Below, in pieces: positions 44,776 through 55,583 of a DNA stretch of 64,000 bases. The stretch is from Dolomedes plantarius. Lineage: Eukaryota; Arthropoda; Arachnida; Araneae; Dolomedidae. Position numbers and translations under genes: made by a program. The stretch lies in the NCBI GenBank assembly GCA_907164885.2, contig OU015503.1, positions 127,169,746 through 127,233,745 on the forward strand, in the 5' to 3' direction. Below the pieces are notes generated by a model. The model worked only from the letters and a program-made list of their open reading frames with translations, was not told where the DNA came from and ran no database searches. Numbering within the stretch: the first letter of the stretch is position 1; each line of letters begins with the position of its first letter.

Positions 44776-45431
44776 CAGGGTGTCTAGCGAAAAAGTCCCT
44801 GATTTCAAAATTAAAAATCTCGAAAACAAAGATCTCTAGAAGAATGCAACAAACGGTATTTTTTTCGTGAAAACTGTAAGAATTTTATACACCAATTTTC
44901 GAACTAGTTACAAAAGCTGCTAACAGATGGCGCTCTACAACTCGTATCAGCATGCATAAATAAACCCGTACTCTTTGCGAGCAGTCTTTGCTATCTCTCC
45001 ATCACAATCTTTTCAAAATGTCCACCATCCGCTGTACGGAGGTGGCGCAAACGAACAATAAAATTTGCCATCCCACCCTGTAGTGTCTCGACAGAAATCG
45101 ATTCGGCTGCCCGACAGATCGCCGACTGAAGCTCGTCCAGCCTGGTGGGATGGGTCCTGTAGACAGTATCTTTTAATGTGCCCCACAAAAAATAGTCTCA
45201 AGGAATCAGGTCCGGCGAGTATGGAGACCAATCTATGGCTGCGCCTGTAAATTGCAGTAAATTTGGCTAACGGCGCCATCTGTTGGCAGCTTTTGTAACT
45301 ATTTCGAAAATGAGTATATAAAATTCTTACAGCTTTCACGATAAATATACGATTTGTTGCAATTCTTCTACAGATCTTTGTTTTCGAGATTTTTAATTTT
45401 GAAATCAGGCACTTCTTCGCTGGACATCCTG
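44776..45431 (-). mobile_element. mariner-like element with about 175-bp inverted ends
   Basis: The ends CAGGGTGTCTAGCGAAAAAG and the inverse of CAGGATGTCCAGCGAAGAAG are flanked by TA (44774-44775, 45432-45433). The inverted match runs through TTCAAAATTAAAAATCTCG to GCTGCYAACAGATGGCGC. Only a C-terminal transposase remnant lies between. Confidence 0.85.
44991..45240 (-). pseudogene. mariner-like transposase C-terminal remnant
   Basis: It reads AIDWSPYSPDLIP, a stop, then DYFLWGTLKDTVYRTHPTRL and DELQSAICRAAESIS to the end HFEKIVMER. SPDL.P.D+FLWG.LKD.VY is the third catalytic block of mariner-type transposases of the same broad group as the gene at 59371-59710. Upstream domains are deleted. 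Confidence 0.82.
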
Positions 45432-45621
45432 TATTTACACAGGGTAACTTCTGTCAGCCATCCCTCTCAACGGCCCTTTTACATTCAGAACTGATTCAAC
45501 ACTGTATGTTATGCAAGAAACCCTGTTTTCATAGCAGCCCCTTAAAACAGCTTTTTGGAAGCATGACTGGGCCGTGATAGTGAATTTATGTATATGTACA
45601 TGCACATACATTCCTATGTAC

Positions 45622-46180
45622 TGTGACGTAGGCAGTAATAACGACAAGCGTTTCGCTTCAATTACTTTACTACGCCACCTTAAACACTACAACTACAACT
45701 ACAAAAAGCAAGTATGTACAGCGAGTTAGAATTTACATGTTAGAGATGTCAGGATGGCTTCGGGTTCACAGACCAACTCTGGCCTACAGAAGGCCTCTCG
45801 GACCAGAGAGCTCCGTCTCTCTCACACTCAAAACAGATATCTTTCCCGTGGAGTATTGGGGGTCTTCTTTTATACGGTCGGCGAATTCAAAAGCTTTCTC
45901 CGGCGTTTTAAGTGGTCGTAAGGGTCCAAAGTTTATGGGATTCCACATGTCGCTATAGTGTCAAAATTCTGGAGAGCCCTTGAACCACTCAGGTATTTAT
46001 TACTTTTTTAACGTCAGAATCGCATATTACACCAAATTTATGGCCTCTTATCCTAGAGTTTCTGAGACCGCTCAGTTTAACATTTCGCCGATAGACGACA
46101 AGTTCATGTTGAGGGGTAGGAACGAGCATCACAGACTTATATAGTTACAATTTTCGTGGAGTAATGGAGACAACGTCACA
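45622..46180. mobile_element. Probable solo LTR (559 bp)
   Basis: It begins TGTGACGTAGG and ends CAACGTCACA, with GTAC repeated directly outside (45618-45621, 46181-46184). TG...CA ends plus a 4-bp duplication suit a Ty3/gypsy-type LTR. Because GTAC is palindromic and the ends are mutual inverses, a small DNA transposon cannot be excluded. It lies in the intron between exons a and b. Confidence 0.55.
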
Positions 46181-46258
46181 GTACATATATGTATGTGAAG
46201 CCGTTTGAGTAGTGCGGCGGAAAAGCGGTTTCTCACGCTTCTACCTCTCGTCCGGCAG

Positions 46259-46390
46259 GTGACTTGAAGGACGAGGATGCTGTCCTCGCCTGGTTCGTGG
46301 ACCAGTTGACCAAGGACGAGATCGAGGACGTGACTGAGAAGATGCTCATCAACCTGATCCAGAGGGAGCCCAACCTCGCTGTCCTCTTCT
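46259..46390 (+). CDS. Exon b: C-terminal part of thioredoxin-like repeat 1
   Basis: Acceptor TCCGGCAG before 46259, donor T|GTGAGT at 46390/46391. It encodes [20 protein letters not shown], then [20 protein letters not shown] and VLF. The W-containing helix and the closing VLF strand match exon e ([12 protein letters not shown] to VAVLM) and the second half of exon c. The split codon G|GT with exon a gives Gly. The split codon T|AC with exon c gives Tyr. Confidence 0.87.
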
Positions 46391-46440
46391 GTGAGTCTCA
46401 TGCTTAGACATATTGATTCACACATGCATGCATTCACGTA

Positions 46441-46667
<227 letters not shown>

Positions 46668-46671
<4 letters not shown>

Positions 46672-47786
46672 GGTTTCCGCTGATAAGAATCACGTTTGTT
46701 ATTACTGTTTTTGATTCTTACAAGCGGTTGATTCTTATAGCCGGAATTTAGGTTTTTGGACAGGAACAGACACACACACCTATATATACATATATGAGAT
46801 AATTTACCATAAAATGCTCTTTAACTTGCGTTAATTACCTTTTATTAAAATTTTTTTATATAATTTTGAAAATACAACTCAATTTCTAGACCTATAATTA
46901 GATACACATGATTATAGTGAGACAAGAAAAAAATCCAATATTTGTTACAACATACCTGCTTAACAGTTGGGGTTTCACGACTCTTAAATCGAGAAAGTTG
47001 CAGAAATCTGACACAGTTTTCGGTTTGTTGTAACAACAATTTTACTGTGTTTAGACATTTAATTTGTTTTGTATATAATAATATAAGTTATATATAATTA
47101 TAAACAAATTTAAAATTTTGTGAAATTCTATAATATATTATTAAAATACACCAATAAGAAAGTGTCACCGTTCGCAACATATATGATATAACGCTCATGA
47201 TTTTTCAAAAAAATAGCTTTCAAACTGTAAAATAATAATATCTAAATAAAATATAATGTTTAAAAATGTATATAAACCTAAATATAAACAATAAAACACA
47301 ATATTTGATTTTTAGATGAATAATATTAAAATATACTCCAAAATCATGTTACTTTTCAAAGAAAATTACTTACCTGAAACAAATTTACTGCAGAAAAATA
47401 CTTAATTATTGACAGACTTCAGTCAAAATAGTACAACGACACTCTGTATAAAATTTTACCAGAATGCTATTAACCAATTTAAAGATATAATGCCCGCAAG
47501 GAATAAAAACTTCGTTTTGAGAAAAATCAATTTAAACATTTTTTTAACTTTAAACCACTAACTGAGAAATATATTAAAGCTTTTAACCATAAATAAAGTA
47601 AACCAGTTGTAAGTCACCTATTTTAATTAAATATTTGTGCTCTATTGCACAACTTTTTTTCAAAATTTTGATATAAGCAATGTACAAAAATATGTATTTT
47701 TATTGATGAAATGAAACACCATTGCTAGCTTTAGTGTTATTATTCTGAAATGCTTGTTGTAATCAAAAATTATATAAAATAAACAT
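46668..47786. other. Unassigned intron sequence with a small pogo-like remnant
   Basis: 46668-46745 contains GTGGTTTCCGCTGATAAGAA and an inverse-like TTGATTCTTATAGCCGG, reminiscent of a pogo end. 46760-47786 shows no feature. Confidence 0.4.
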
Positions 47787-48830
47787 TTAAAATCTTCCAG
47801 GTTCATACAGAATTCCTTCAGTTTCAACGTTTTTTTCATTTAATATTAATTTTGATCTCCGTTTAGCTCTACGGATATCAACAGTACAAGACAGTTTTTG
47901 CTTTTCTGAGAGCTTTATTCGCATAGCATCTCTTCGAAACTGGGCAGTTATAGCATTTATTCCTGGATAAATGCCTAGCGCTCTCATAACAGAAAGTCTA
48001 CCTTTGTGGTCTTCATTAAATAATATAACAGCTTCATACGCTGCTATTTCAGAAATCCTTTTGCCACTGCCAGATACTTTCGGACATACCTGCCATATAA
48101 CAGAGTTGAACGATTCATTCGAGTTCTGTGTATGACTGCCCAAGCACCGCTTTAGAAGATCCGGATGAGATAAAGCTTTAAATATAGGATTTAGAGTGTC
48201 CATTACTGCTGTAGATATTATATTTTTGTGTTGGAACGATGAGACAGTTCCATTCTCAACAGCTTGGTTGTATTTGCACCAGGAATTAAGCCCTACGGGG
48301 CAAAAACTATGAAGTGGCTCTTGGTCTATGGATCTTGTATGAAAATACACAGCCCATACAGCTTTCCGCATTTCTACTTCAGAATTCGAATGTTGACGGA
48401 TAGCATTTCCATAATAGGATGTCAATTTGTTGATTAAACTGTCTGTCAGTCTTCCTTTTCCCGACAAACTTTTACCATCAGAAAGTTTTTTCCCTCGGAA
48501 GTCTTGTTTTAATTTTCTCAGGCGACTTCCCATCCTTTTTTGGACATGCCCGACACATTCTATTTTCACTGGCAATATATCGTCATATGGTTTGCTAGCA
48601 CAAATCGAAGAAAAGGTCTTGGTGTCACCCTCACCTATGTAATTTGTGTACCTCATACCTCTTTCCACCGCGGTGGAATACGCAAATGATGACGATTGCA
48701 GCGCACGGGCACATCTTGGGCGACTGCGGCGCTCCTCACAAACTGCATAGAAAGTGAGGAAAGACAGCCGTTTGGAGGAACGTGAATTGTGCTCTCGTGA
48801 GATTTTTTTTTGCGTGCGCAGATTCAGCAT
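47787..48830 (-). pseudogene. Mutator-like (MULE) transposase, N-terminally truncated, 347-codon open frame
   Basis: From about 48690 leftward the protein reads MRYTNYIGEGDTKTFSSICA, VKIECVGHVQKRMGSRLRKL, SGKGRLTDSLINKLTSYYGN, SFCPVGLNSWCKYNQAVENG and CLGSHTQNSNESFNSVIWQV. This is the conserved second half of the animal Mutator-like transposase domain (GDGD...F, ECVGH+.KR+G, KGRLTD..I..L..YYG, Q..NESLN). The first 45 or so codons are not family sequence, overlapping the + strand Tc1 from about 48755, so the N-terminus was lost there. No inner stop interrupts 300 conserved codons, which argues for a fairly young insertion. It sits antisense in the b-c intron. Confidence 0.85.
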
Positions 48831-49930
48831 GCCTCGGACAAAAACGCGAGCATCATCCGAGCACGTTTCGGAGTTCGACCGAGGTAGAATCGTTGCATAC
48901 AGAGATTGCGGATTATCCTACCGAGAAATCGGTCATCGGGTCGGACGTGTCCGAGTCACAATCGTGCGAATATCGAATCGGTGGATGTGAGGATCAGGAG
49001 GGAACGACTGACCGACATGAGCGATTGCAACCGCCTCATCGCACCACTCCACCGGAAGACGGGCATATTGGGCGCATGGCTGTGATAGAACACATCCGCA
49101 ACCATAGCACAACGAATACAGTCTGTAACACAAAAATCTGTGCCCGCACGAACAATACGACGTCGTTTGCAGCATAATGGACTGTTACAGTGGAATGTCA
49201 GGCGTCCATTGCTTCGCTTACCTTTGACTTTAAACCACAGGCGTTTGCATTCGCAATGGTGCACTGAACGGCGGAGATGGAATTCCGAATGGTATGACAT
49301 TGTGTTTTCGGACGAATCACGCTTCTGCCTACAATACCACGACGGTCGGATTAGAGTTTGGAGACACCGTGGAGAGAGGCAGCTCAACTGTTGTGTTATG
49401 TATCGTCATACTGGTCCTGCACCCGGTGTTATGGTATGGGGTGGTATTGGATTCCACTCCTACACCCCTCTGGTACGCATTACTGGTACAATTACCAGCC
49501 GACGTTTTATCTCTGAAGATTGGCAGCCAGTTCTCATTCCTTACCTTCAGGGCTTGCTGCGGCCACGTTTCGACAGGACGGTGCGCGACCACACGTTGCA
49601 CGCATTGTTGAACATTTCCTCCAGAACACCAGATTGCATTCCTCCAGATTGCATTCTTAGGCTGGTCTGCCTGTTCTCCAGATCTATCGCCCATCGAACA
49701 TGTCTGGTCGATGATTGGAGAGCGCCTAGCCCGGCATGCCGCACCCGCGGGTACAACAGACGAACTTTGGCTACGTTAGGATTCCCCGACACCACATCCA
49801 AAGCCTCTTTCAGACAGTGCCGCGGCGTGTCCCCGAGGTTGTTGACAGACACGGAGGCAGCACTCATTACTGATTTTCTCGTCTTCCTCACTTCAGACAG
49901 GGCTGTATTTTCGGTCAATTATTTTTGATA
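48829..49930 (+). pseudogene. Tc1 family transposase, frameshifted
   Basis: MPRTKTRASSEHVSEFDRGR and GLSYREIGHRVGRVRVTIVR give the helix-turn-helix. After stops and a frame change the core continues MPARTIRRRLQHNGLLQWNV, VFSDESRFCLQYHDGRIRVW and PAPGVMVWGG. A second change reaches QDGARPHVAR, and a third reaches SPDLSPIEHVW. All three catalytic blocks are present but in different frames. The right end of the element is GGCCAACAG at 50007, abutting a TA repeat. The left end was not found and may be deleted with part of the MULE gene. Confidence 0.85.
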
Positions 49931-50063
49931 CTATCTGTAATCTCTTGAAGAAATTTGGCTGTGATATCTCTTGTCTTTCTTGGTACTGCATTTTGGATGG
50001 CCAACAGTATATATATATATATACAATACTTGCTTATTTATATGTGTTTCCCCATACCCACAG

Positions 50064-50381
50064 ACGACAAGGAGATCCCAGGTAGCGCCAGGGTGGTGAA
50101 GGCGCTGGAGAGCATCGACGACGACACAGAGGAGATGGGCGTCCCGCTGGTCAAGATCAGCGACGTGAGCCTGGCGCAGCACTTTGGACTGTACGACGAG
50201 CTGCCCATCCTGCTCTACTTCGAGGACCGGATCCCCTCAGTGTACGAGGGCAAGCTCAACGATCCACACATGGTCCTCGCCTGGCTCACCCGGCAGAAGA
50301 CCACAGACAGCATAGAGGAGGTCACAGAGGAGATCCTGCTCAATCTCGTCAAGGAGAGGGGATACGTCCTCGCCTTCTTCG
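50064..50381 (+). CDS. Exon c: complete thioredoxin-like repeat 2
   Basis: Acceptor CCCACAG before 50064, donor TTCG|GTCAG at 50381/50382. It encodes a whole repeat in one exon: YDKEIPGSARVVKALESIDD, DTEEMGVPLVKISDVSLAQH, LPILLYFEDRIPSVYEGKLN, MVLAWLTRQK and LLNLVKERGYVLAFF. There is no Cys in the active-site position (IPGS instead of CxxC), so this domain is predicted redox-inactive. Fusion of the two half-repeats into one exon, compared with the a+b and d+e pairs, suggests intron loss in this unit or gain in the others. Confidence 0.9.
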
Positions 50382-50431
50382 GTCAGTGCATTTATGTACA
50401 AGTATCTCATATACATGTATCTATAGATATG

Positions 50432-50708
50432 CAGGGTGTTCCAAAATTCGACTGAAAAATTCAGAGGGGTGATAGTAGGCATCGAGACGAGCAATAATCA
50501 CATAGGAATGCATGACCGGAAACGTAAACCTGGTCATCTAGAGGATAAACTAAGATGCAGAAATCTTGGGTTTCCATTTCTGCATCTTTGTTTATCCTCT
50601 AGCTGACCAGGTTTGCGTTTCCGGTCATACATTCCTAAGTGATTATTGCTCGTCTTGATGCCTACTATCACCCCTCTGAATTTCTTGGTCAAATTTTGGA
50701 ACACCCTG
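50432..50708. mobile_element. Fold-back MITE (277 bp)
   Basis: CAGGGTGTTCCAAAATTCGA at the left and its inverse at the right continue as near-perfect arms of about 130 bp (GGGTGATAGTAGGCATCRAG, CATGACCGGAAACGTAAACC) to a centre near 50570. CAGGGTGTTCC ends are of mariner type. It lies between exons c and d. Confidence 0.92.
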
Positions 50709-50792
50709 TATATCTATATCTATCTATCTATCTATCTATCAATAAATCAATCTATCAATCTATCAATCTATCTATCTATCTATCTATCTATC

Positions 50793-50818
<26 letters not shown>
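50709..50818. repeat. (TATC)n and (TA)n microsatellite
   Basis: Interrupted tetranucleotide repeats then pure TA, ending about 37 bp before exon d. Confidence 0.95.
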
Positions 50819-50824
<6 letters not shown>

Positions 50825-50855
50825 TGTTAGTTAGTTAACGGTCTGTGTATTTCAG

Positions 50856-51041
50856 CTCCCAACGACTGCGCGCAGTGCGAGCAGATCCTGCGTGAGCTCG
50901 AGCACATCGATGACGAGACTGACAGCCACGGCATTCTGCTCGTCACCACCGACGACATGAATGTCGCCAAGAACAAGGCCAACATCTCCGAGTTCCCAGC
51001 CCTCGTCCTCTTCCGCAACGAAGAGCCCATCGTCTACAAAG
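50856..51041 (+). CDS. Exon d: N-terminal part of thioredoxin-like repeat 3, with CxxC
   Basis: Acceptor TATTTCAG before 50856, donor AAAG|GTGAGC at 51041/51042. The split codon G|CT with exon c gives Ala. It encodes APNDCAQCEQILRELEHIDD, then ETDSHGILLVTTDDMNVAKN and FPALVLFRNEEPIVYKG. CAQC sits where thioredoxins carry their redox pair, after a FFAPND strand-turn like the (F)WAxWC of the family. This is the only repeat in the window with the pair, so it may be the redox-active one. Confidence 0.9.
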
Positions 51042-51099
51042 GTGAGCTTCGAGTGGCCTTTCAGGTGTATTTATGCGTTTGTATATATGCGTGTGTATA

Positions 51100-52297
51100 C
51101 ATAGTCCCGTCACACTTATGGGACCACCACCTAATTTCGACGTTGGCGCGAAATAACCAATCGCAGAATGCACGTGGAAGCACTAACAGTGGAGGGTGTA
51201 TAAAGGGTGGCGGAGGGAAGCGGAAAGCATTGCAGTCGTTGGAGTCATGCAGAGACGGAGCGATTTATCCGACGTCCAAAAGGGCGTGACCATTGGCTTT
51301 CGGGCCAAGAGTGGCAGAATTTCCGAAACGGCTCATTTTGTGAACTGTTCGCGTGCCGTTGGGGTAAAAGTGCACCGTGCATGGCAAAATGGCGCACTAT
51401 CCAAAATGAGCGACGTGGTAAATGAGGTGCATCACGGGCCATAGATGGCAGAGGTGAACGACGGCTGCGGAGATGCGTTCGGGCGAATAGATGTGCAACC
51501 GTTGAGCAACTCACCGTCCAGATGAAACAAGGGGCTACCAACAGTGTCTCCACAACGACGGTTCAGCGGACGTTGCTGCGTATGGGCCTCTGCAGCAGAC
51601 GCCTTGTTAAAGCACCTATGCTGACTGCTGTTCATCGGCGACGAAGGATGGAATTTGCACGCCAGTAACGCAACTGGACTTCCACCGAGTGGAGACAGGT
51701 GGTCTTTTTCCGATGAATCACGTTTTATGCTCCATCGGACAGATGCACATTGGCGTATACGGCGTGACACGTCTGAAAGCAAACACCCTGCAACAACTGC
51801 CGGAAGGGTCCAAGCTGGAGGAGGGAGCATTATGGTCTGGGGAATGTTTTCGAGGTATTCTCTGGGTTCACTCATCATTGTGGAAGGAACGATGGATCAA
51901 CACAAGTATGCATCTATCGTTACGGACCATGTTCACCCCTCCATGCGAATTGTTTTTCCGCAGGATGATGGCATCTACTAGCAGGACAATGCGACGCGTC
52001 ATACAGCTAGCAGTATACGTGCGTGGTTCGAAGAGCACCAGGATAAGTTTACCATACTCCCCGCCAGTTCCCCGGACTTCAACCCAATCGAGAATAAGTG
52101 AGACCACCTCGATCGGGTTGTTGGATTCTCAACCCCGCCACCTAGGGCAGCTGGCCACGGAACTGGCTCAACATCCCTGTGAGGACCTTACGCAACCTCA
52201 GAGAGTCTCTTCCTGTCGTAGCGCAGCGGTCCGTGCTGCGAAAGGTGGTCATTCTGGCATTTGACAGGTGGTCATATTAATGTGACTGGACTGCGTG
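51100..52297 (+). mobile_element. Tc1 element
   Basis: The ends CATAGTCCCGTCACACTTAT and the inverse of CACGCAGTCCAGTCACATTA are flanked by TA. The 1198-bp length is normal for Tc1. It starts 58 bp after the donor of exon d. A TAAA-TA microsatellite follows directly. Confidence 0.87.
51246..52266 (+). pseudogene. Tc1 transposase, stops and frameshifts
   Basis: MQRRSDLSDVQKGVTIGFRA begins the DNA-binding part. Other frames give RRCVRANRCATVEQLTVQMK, FSDESRFMLHRTDAHWRIRR, GGGSIMVWGMFSRYSLGSLI, QDNATRHTASSIRAWFEEHQ and SSPDFNPIEN. Asp of QDNA and Glu of PIEN are 34 residues apart (DD34E). Several stops (after YASIVTDHVHPSMRIVFPQD, for example) make it inactive. Confidence 0.88.
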
Positions 52298-52603
<306 letters not shown>

Positions 52604-52698
52604 GTACATGTGAATATCAGTTATAACACATAACCTGCACGTATTAGTTATACTGTAATTATCAATTTCGAGTCTACTTCAAAATCCATATATGTTTC

Positions 52699-52761
<63 letters not shown>

Positions 52762-52764
52762 TTA

Positions 52765-53756
52765 CTGAAGAGCCAAAATAACTGGTACACCTGCCTAGCA
52801 TCGTGTGGGGCCCCAAAGAGCACGTAGAAGTGCCGGAACACGAAGTGGCATTGACTCGACTAATGTCTGAAGGTATTCTGGAGGCATTTCACACCATGAA
52901 TCCTGCAGGACTTGTGGGCTGTCCATAAGTCCATAAGAGTGCGAGGGTGTGAAGACTTCTTCTGAACAGCATGTTGCATGACATCCCATAAGTGCTGAAT
53001 AATGTTCATGTCTGGGGATTTAGATAGACAATGGAAGTGTCTAAAGTCAGAAAAGTGATTCTGGGGCTACTCGGTAGCAATTCTCGACGTGCGGTGGCGG
53101 AGTCGCATTGTCCTGCTGGAAATGTCCAAGTCCGTCGGAATGCACAATGGACATGAATGGGTGTAGATATCGGACAACATGCTTATGTACCCGTCACCTC
53201 TCAGAGTCATAGACGTGCCTGGGGTCCCTTATCACGCCAACTGCACACGACCCATACCATCACAGATGTTCCAGCTTCAACAGTCCACGTTTGACATGTA
53301 CGGTCCGTGGATTCACGAGGTTGTCTCCATACCCGTACATGCCCATCCACCCGATACAATTGGAAACAAAACTCGTCAGACCAGGCAACGCGTTACCAGT
53401 CTTCAACAACCGATGAAGGTGTTGGCGGGCTCAGGCGAGGCATAAAGCTTTGCGTCGTGCAGTCAACGACGGTACGCGAGTGGGCCTGAGGCTCCGAAAG
53501 CCCATATCAATAACGGTCCGTGGAACAGTTAGCACGCCGACACTTGTTGATGCCCCAACACTGAAATCCGCTGCAATCTTTGAAAGTCACATGAATCGTG
53601 ATTACCTGCCATTGTAGCAGCAGAAACCGATCTAACAGCTTCGCCAGACACCTGTTGTCTTATATAGGTACTGCCGACCGCATCGCGTTACGCTAATGGG
53701 TTGCATATCTCATTTAATTGCATACGCACGTTTGTTCCAGTTTTTTTGCTCTTTAG
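52765..53756 (-). mobile_element. Decayed Tc1 element
   Basis: The left end CTGAAGAGCCAAAATAACTG follows TA and the right end TTGCTCTTTAG precedes TA, matching in inverse. On the minus strand broken pieces include GHFQQDNATPP, YGSCAVGVIRDPRHV and GLMDSPQVLQDSW. The (TA)n at 52703-52764 abuts the left end. The right end is 56 bp before exon e. Confidence 0.82.
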
Positions 53757-53812
53757 TATATATATAAAGATATCCATATGTATGTATGTAAACATGCACA
53801 CTCGTTCTGCAG

Positions 53813-53953
53813 GTGACCTCATGGACGAGGACAGCATCCTGGCATGGGTGACGAGCGACGAGACGCTCGACAGCCCGGACCACATCAACGAGGTCAACGA
53901 GAAGATGCTCGGCAAGCTGATCAACACCTCACACTCAGTTGCCGTGCTCATGT
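53813..53953 (+). CDS. Exon e: C-terminal part of thioredoxin-like repeat 3
   Basis: Acceptor TTCTGCAG before 53813, donor T|GTAAGT at 53953/53954. It encodes [40 protein letters not shown] and SVAVLM. It is the counterpart of exon b. The split codon G|GT with exon d gives Gly. The exon ends on an unpaired T, so a further exon beginning with two bases of a codon must lie beyond 64000. I found none in 53954-64000. Its acceptor is only 56 bp from the end of a Tc1 element. Confidence 0.88.
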
Positions 53954-53976
53954 GTAAGTTACCTCTCACATAGAAT

Positions 53977-54091
<115 letters not shown>

Positions 54092-55293
54092 CTGAAGTGC
54101 CAGAAAAAGTGGGATAGCTGTCAAATACCTCGTAGGTCCATTGCTGGATCATGGAACTGCGGAAAAACGATGGGGCTTTGAACTCTTCATGGAACTCTCT
54201 GAGGTACTCCTTGTGAACATTACTCCTCCTGGGAAGAAAGGGTTCACAATTCAGTAATATTCCTGGACGGTGAGTGTGCTTTGATTGGAACACTGGATGG
54301 ATGTCTCGAAAAACATTGAGATCTGGTGGAGAAGGCAGCTATTTCATGCTCCAAAACGAGGTTGAGTGTTCCTCGAACCATAATTTACTGGTGGTGCATT
54401 CTCTTGTTGGAAGACGCTCAAACCCAAGAGATAGTCTGTGCATGAATGAATCTCTGTAACACATCTGGATATAGCATTCACCTGTCTGAATAGTTATAGA
54501 TGTATGCGAGGTCCTCACTTGGGCCAATTCAGGACATCCCATACCATTATTTAAGGATCAATAGCCTGTATTGACATGCTGCATTCATTGATTTATATCA
54601 TATTCTTCACACGCTAACCCTTCCATCTGGCCAAAGCAGTTCGAAATGCCCCGACACATCAGGCCAAGCTATTTGTTTCGTGTCTTCCAATGTTCAGTTG
54701 CGGTGTTCCTGAGCCCATCAAATCTCTGTGTCACGAGGAAGTTCACTCATGTTGAACTTCTGCTAAGCCCATATCGTGCCATATCGTTGAACTTCTGCTA
54801 AGCCCATATCGTGCAGCGAACATTGTAAAGTATTCACCCTGATGTTAGTAGAGGCCTCAGCATCGAACAGCGATATTATTTGCAGCAAAGTTGCCCTCCT
54901 TTCTCTCGAAATGATTCTCGACAGATGACGTCACTCACGATCCTCCAGAGTCTTTCTATGGCCACTTTCTTGCCGTAAGTTTGATGTTCTCTCAGAATTC
55001 CTTTGTCCGCAGTACGCTCTTGAAAGGGTCGATTGTAAAAATCAAAACTTTGTCTGTGTCTCCTAAATGCAATAAACTACATAATAAACACTATCTATGG
55101 GTAAACACTATCTATCTCCATAAGGGATAGTGTCTACATAATAAACACTATCCCTTATGGAGTCGCCTCTTTAGGCTACCACAGATGTCTGTCACTTTAT
55201 ATTTGCTGCTCGTGGATGGAACTATTGATTAGAAAGTGTTTGATACTACATATTGCAAATGGGATTGTCTATCCCAGTGATTCTGGCACTTCA

Positions 55294-55294
<1 letters not shown>
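54092..55294 (-). mobile_element. Decayed Tc1 element
   Basis: CTGAAGTGCCAGAAAAAGTG at the left and its inverse-like CAGTGATTCTGGCACTTCAG at the right are flanked by TA. The 1203-bp length suits Tc1. Minus-strand fragments such as PDVSGHFELLWPDGRVSVWR show an old transposase with many stops. 55075-55165 contains a local inverted and direct repeat of ATAAACACTATC. Confidence 0.82.
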
Positions 55295-55345
<51 letters not shown>

Positions 55346-55440
55346 ATATAATATATGTATGTATATGTATATTTATATATAATATATATTATATATATAT
55401 ATATATATTTGTATATAATATATGTATGTATATGTATATT

Positions 55441-55534
<94 letters not shown>

Positions 55535-55583
55535 TTGTTTGTTTGTGTGTGTGTGTATATATATATATATATACATACATACA
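55295..55583. repeat. Compound (TA)n/(GT)n microsatellite
   Basis: TA runs with GTATGTATATG insertions repeated twice, then (GT)n and (TTTG)n. It starts at the TA of the Tc1 element. Confidence 0.96.

Noticed and set aside
48755..49895. AAGTGAGGAAAGAC and GTCTTCCTCACTT as inverted ends of the Tc1 at 48829
   Set aside because: The element's right end is better placed at 50007 beside a TA repeat. The 13-bp match is probably coincidental and lacks TA targets.
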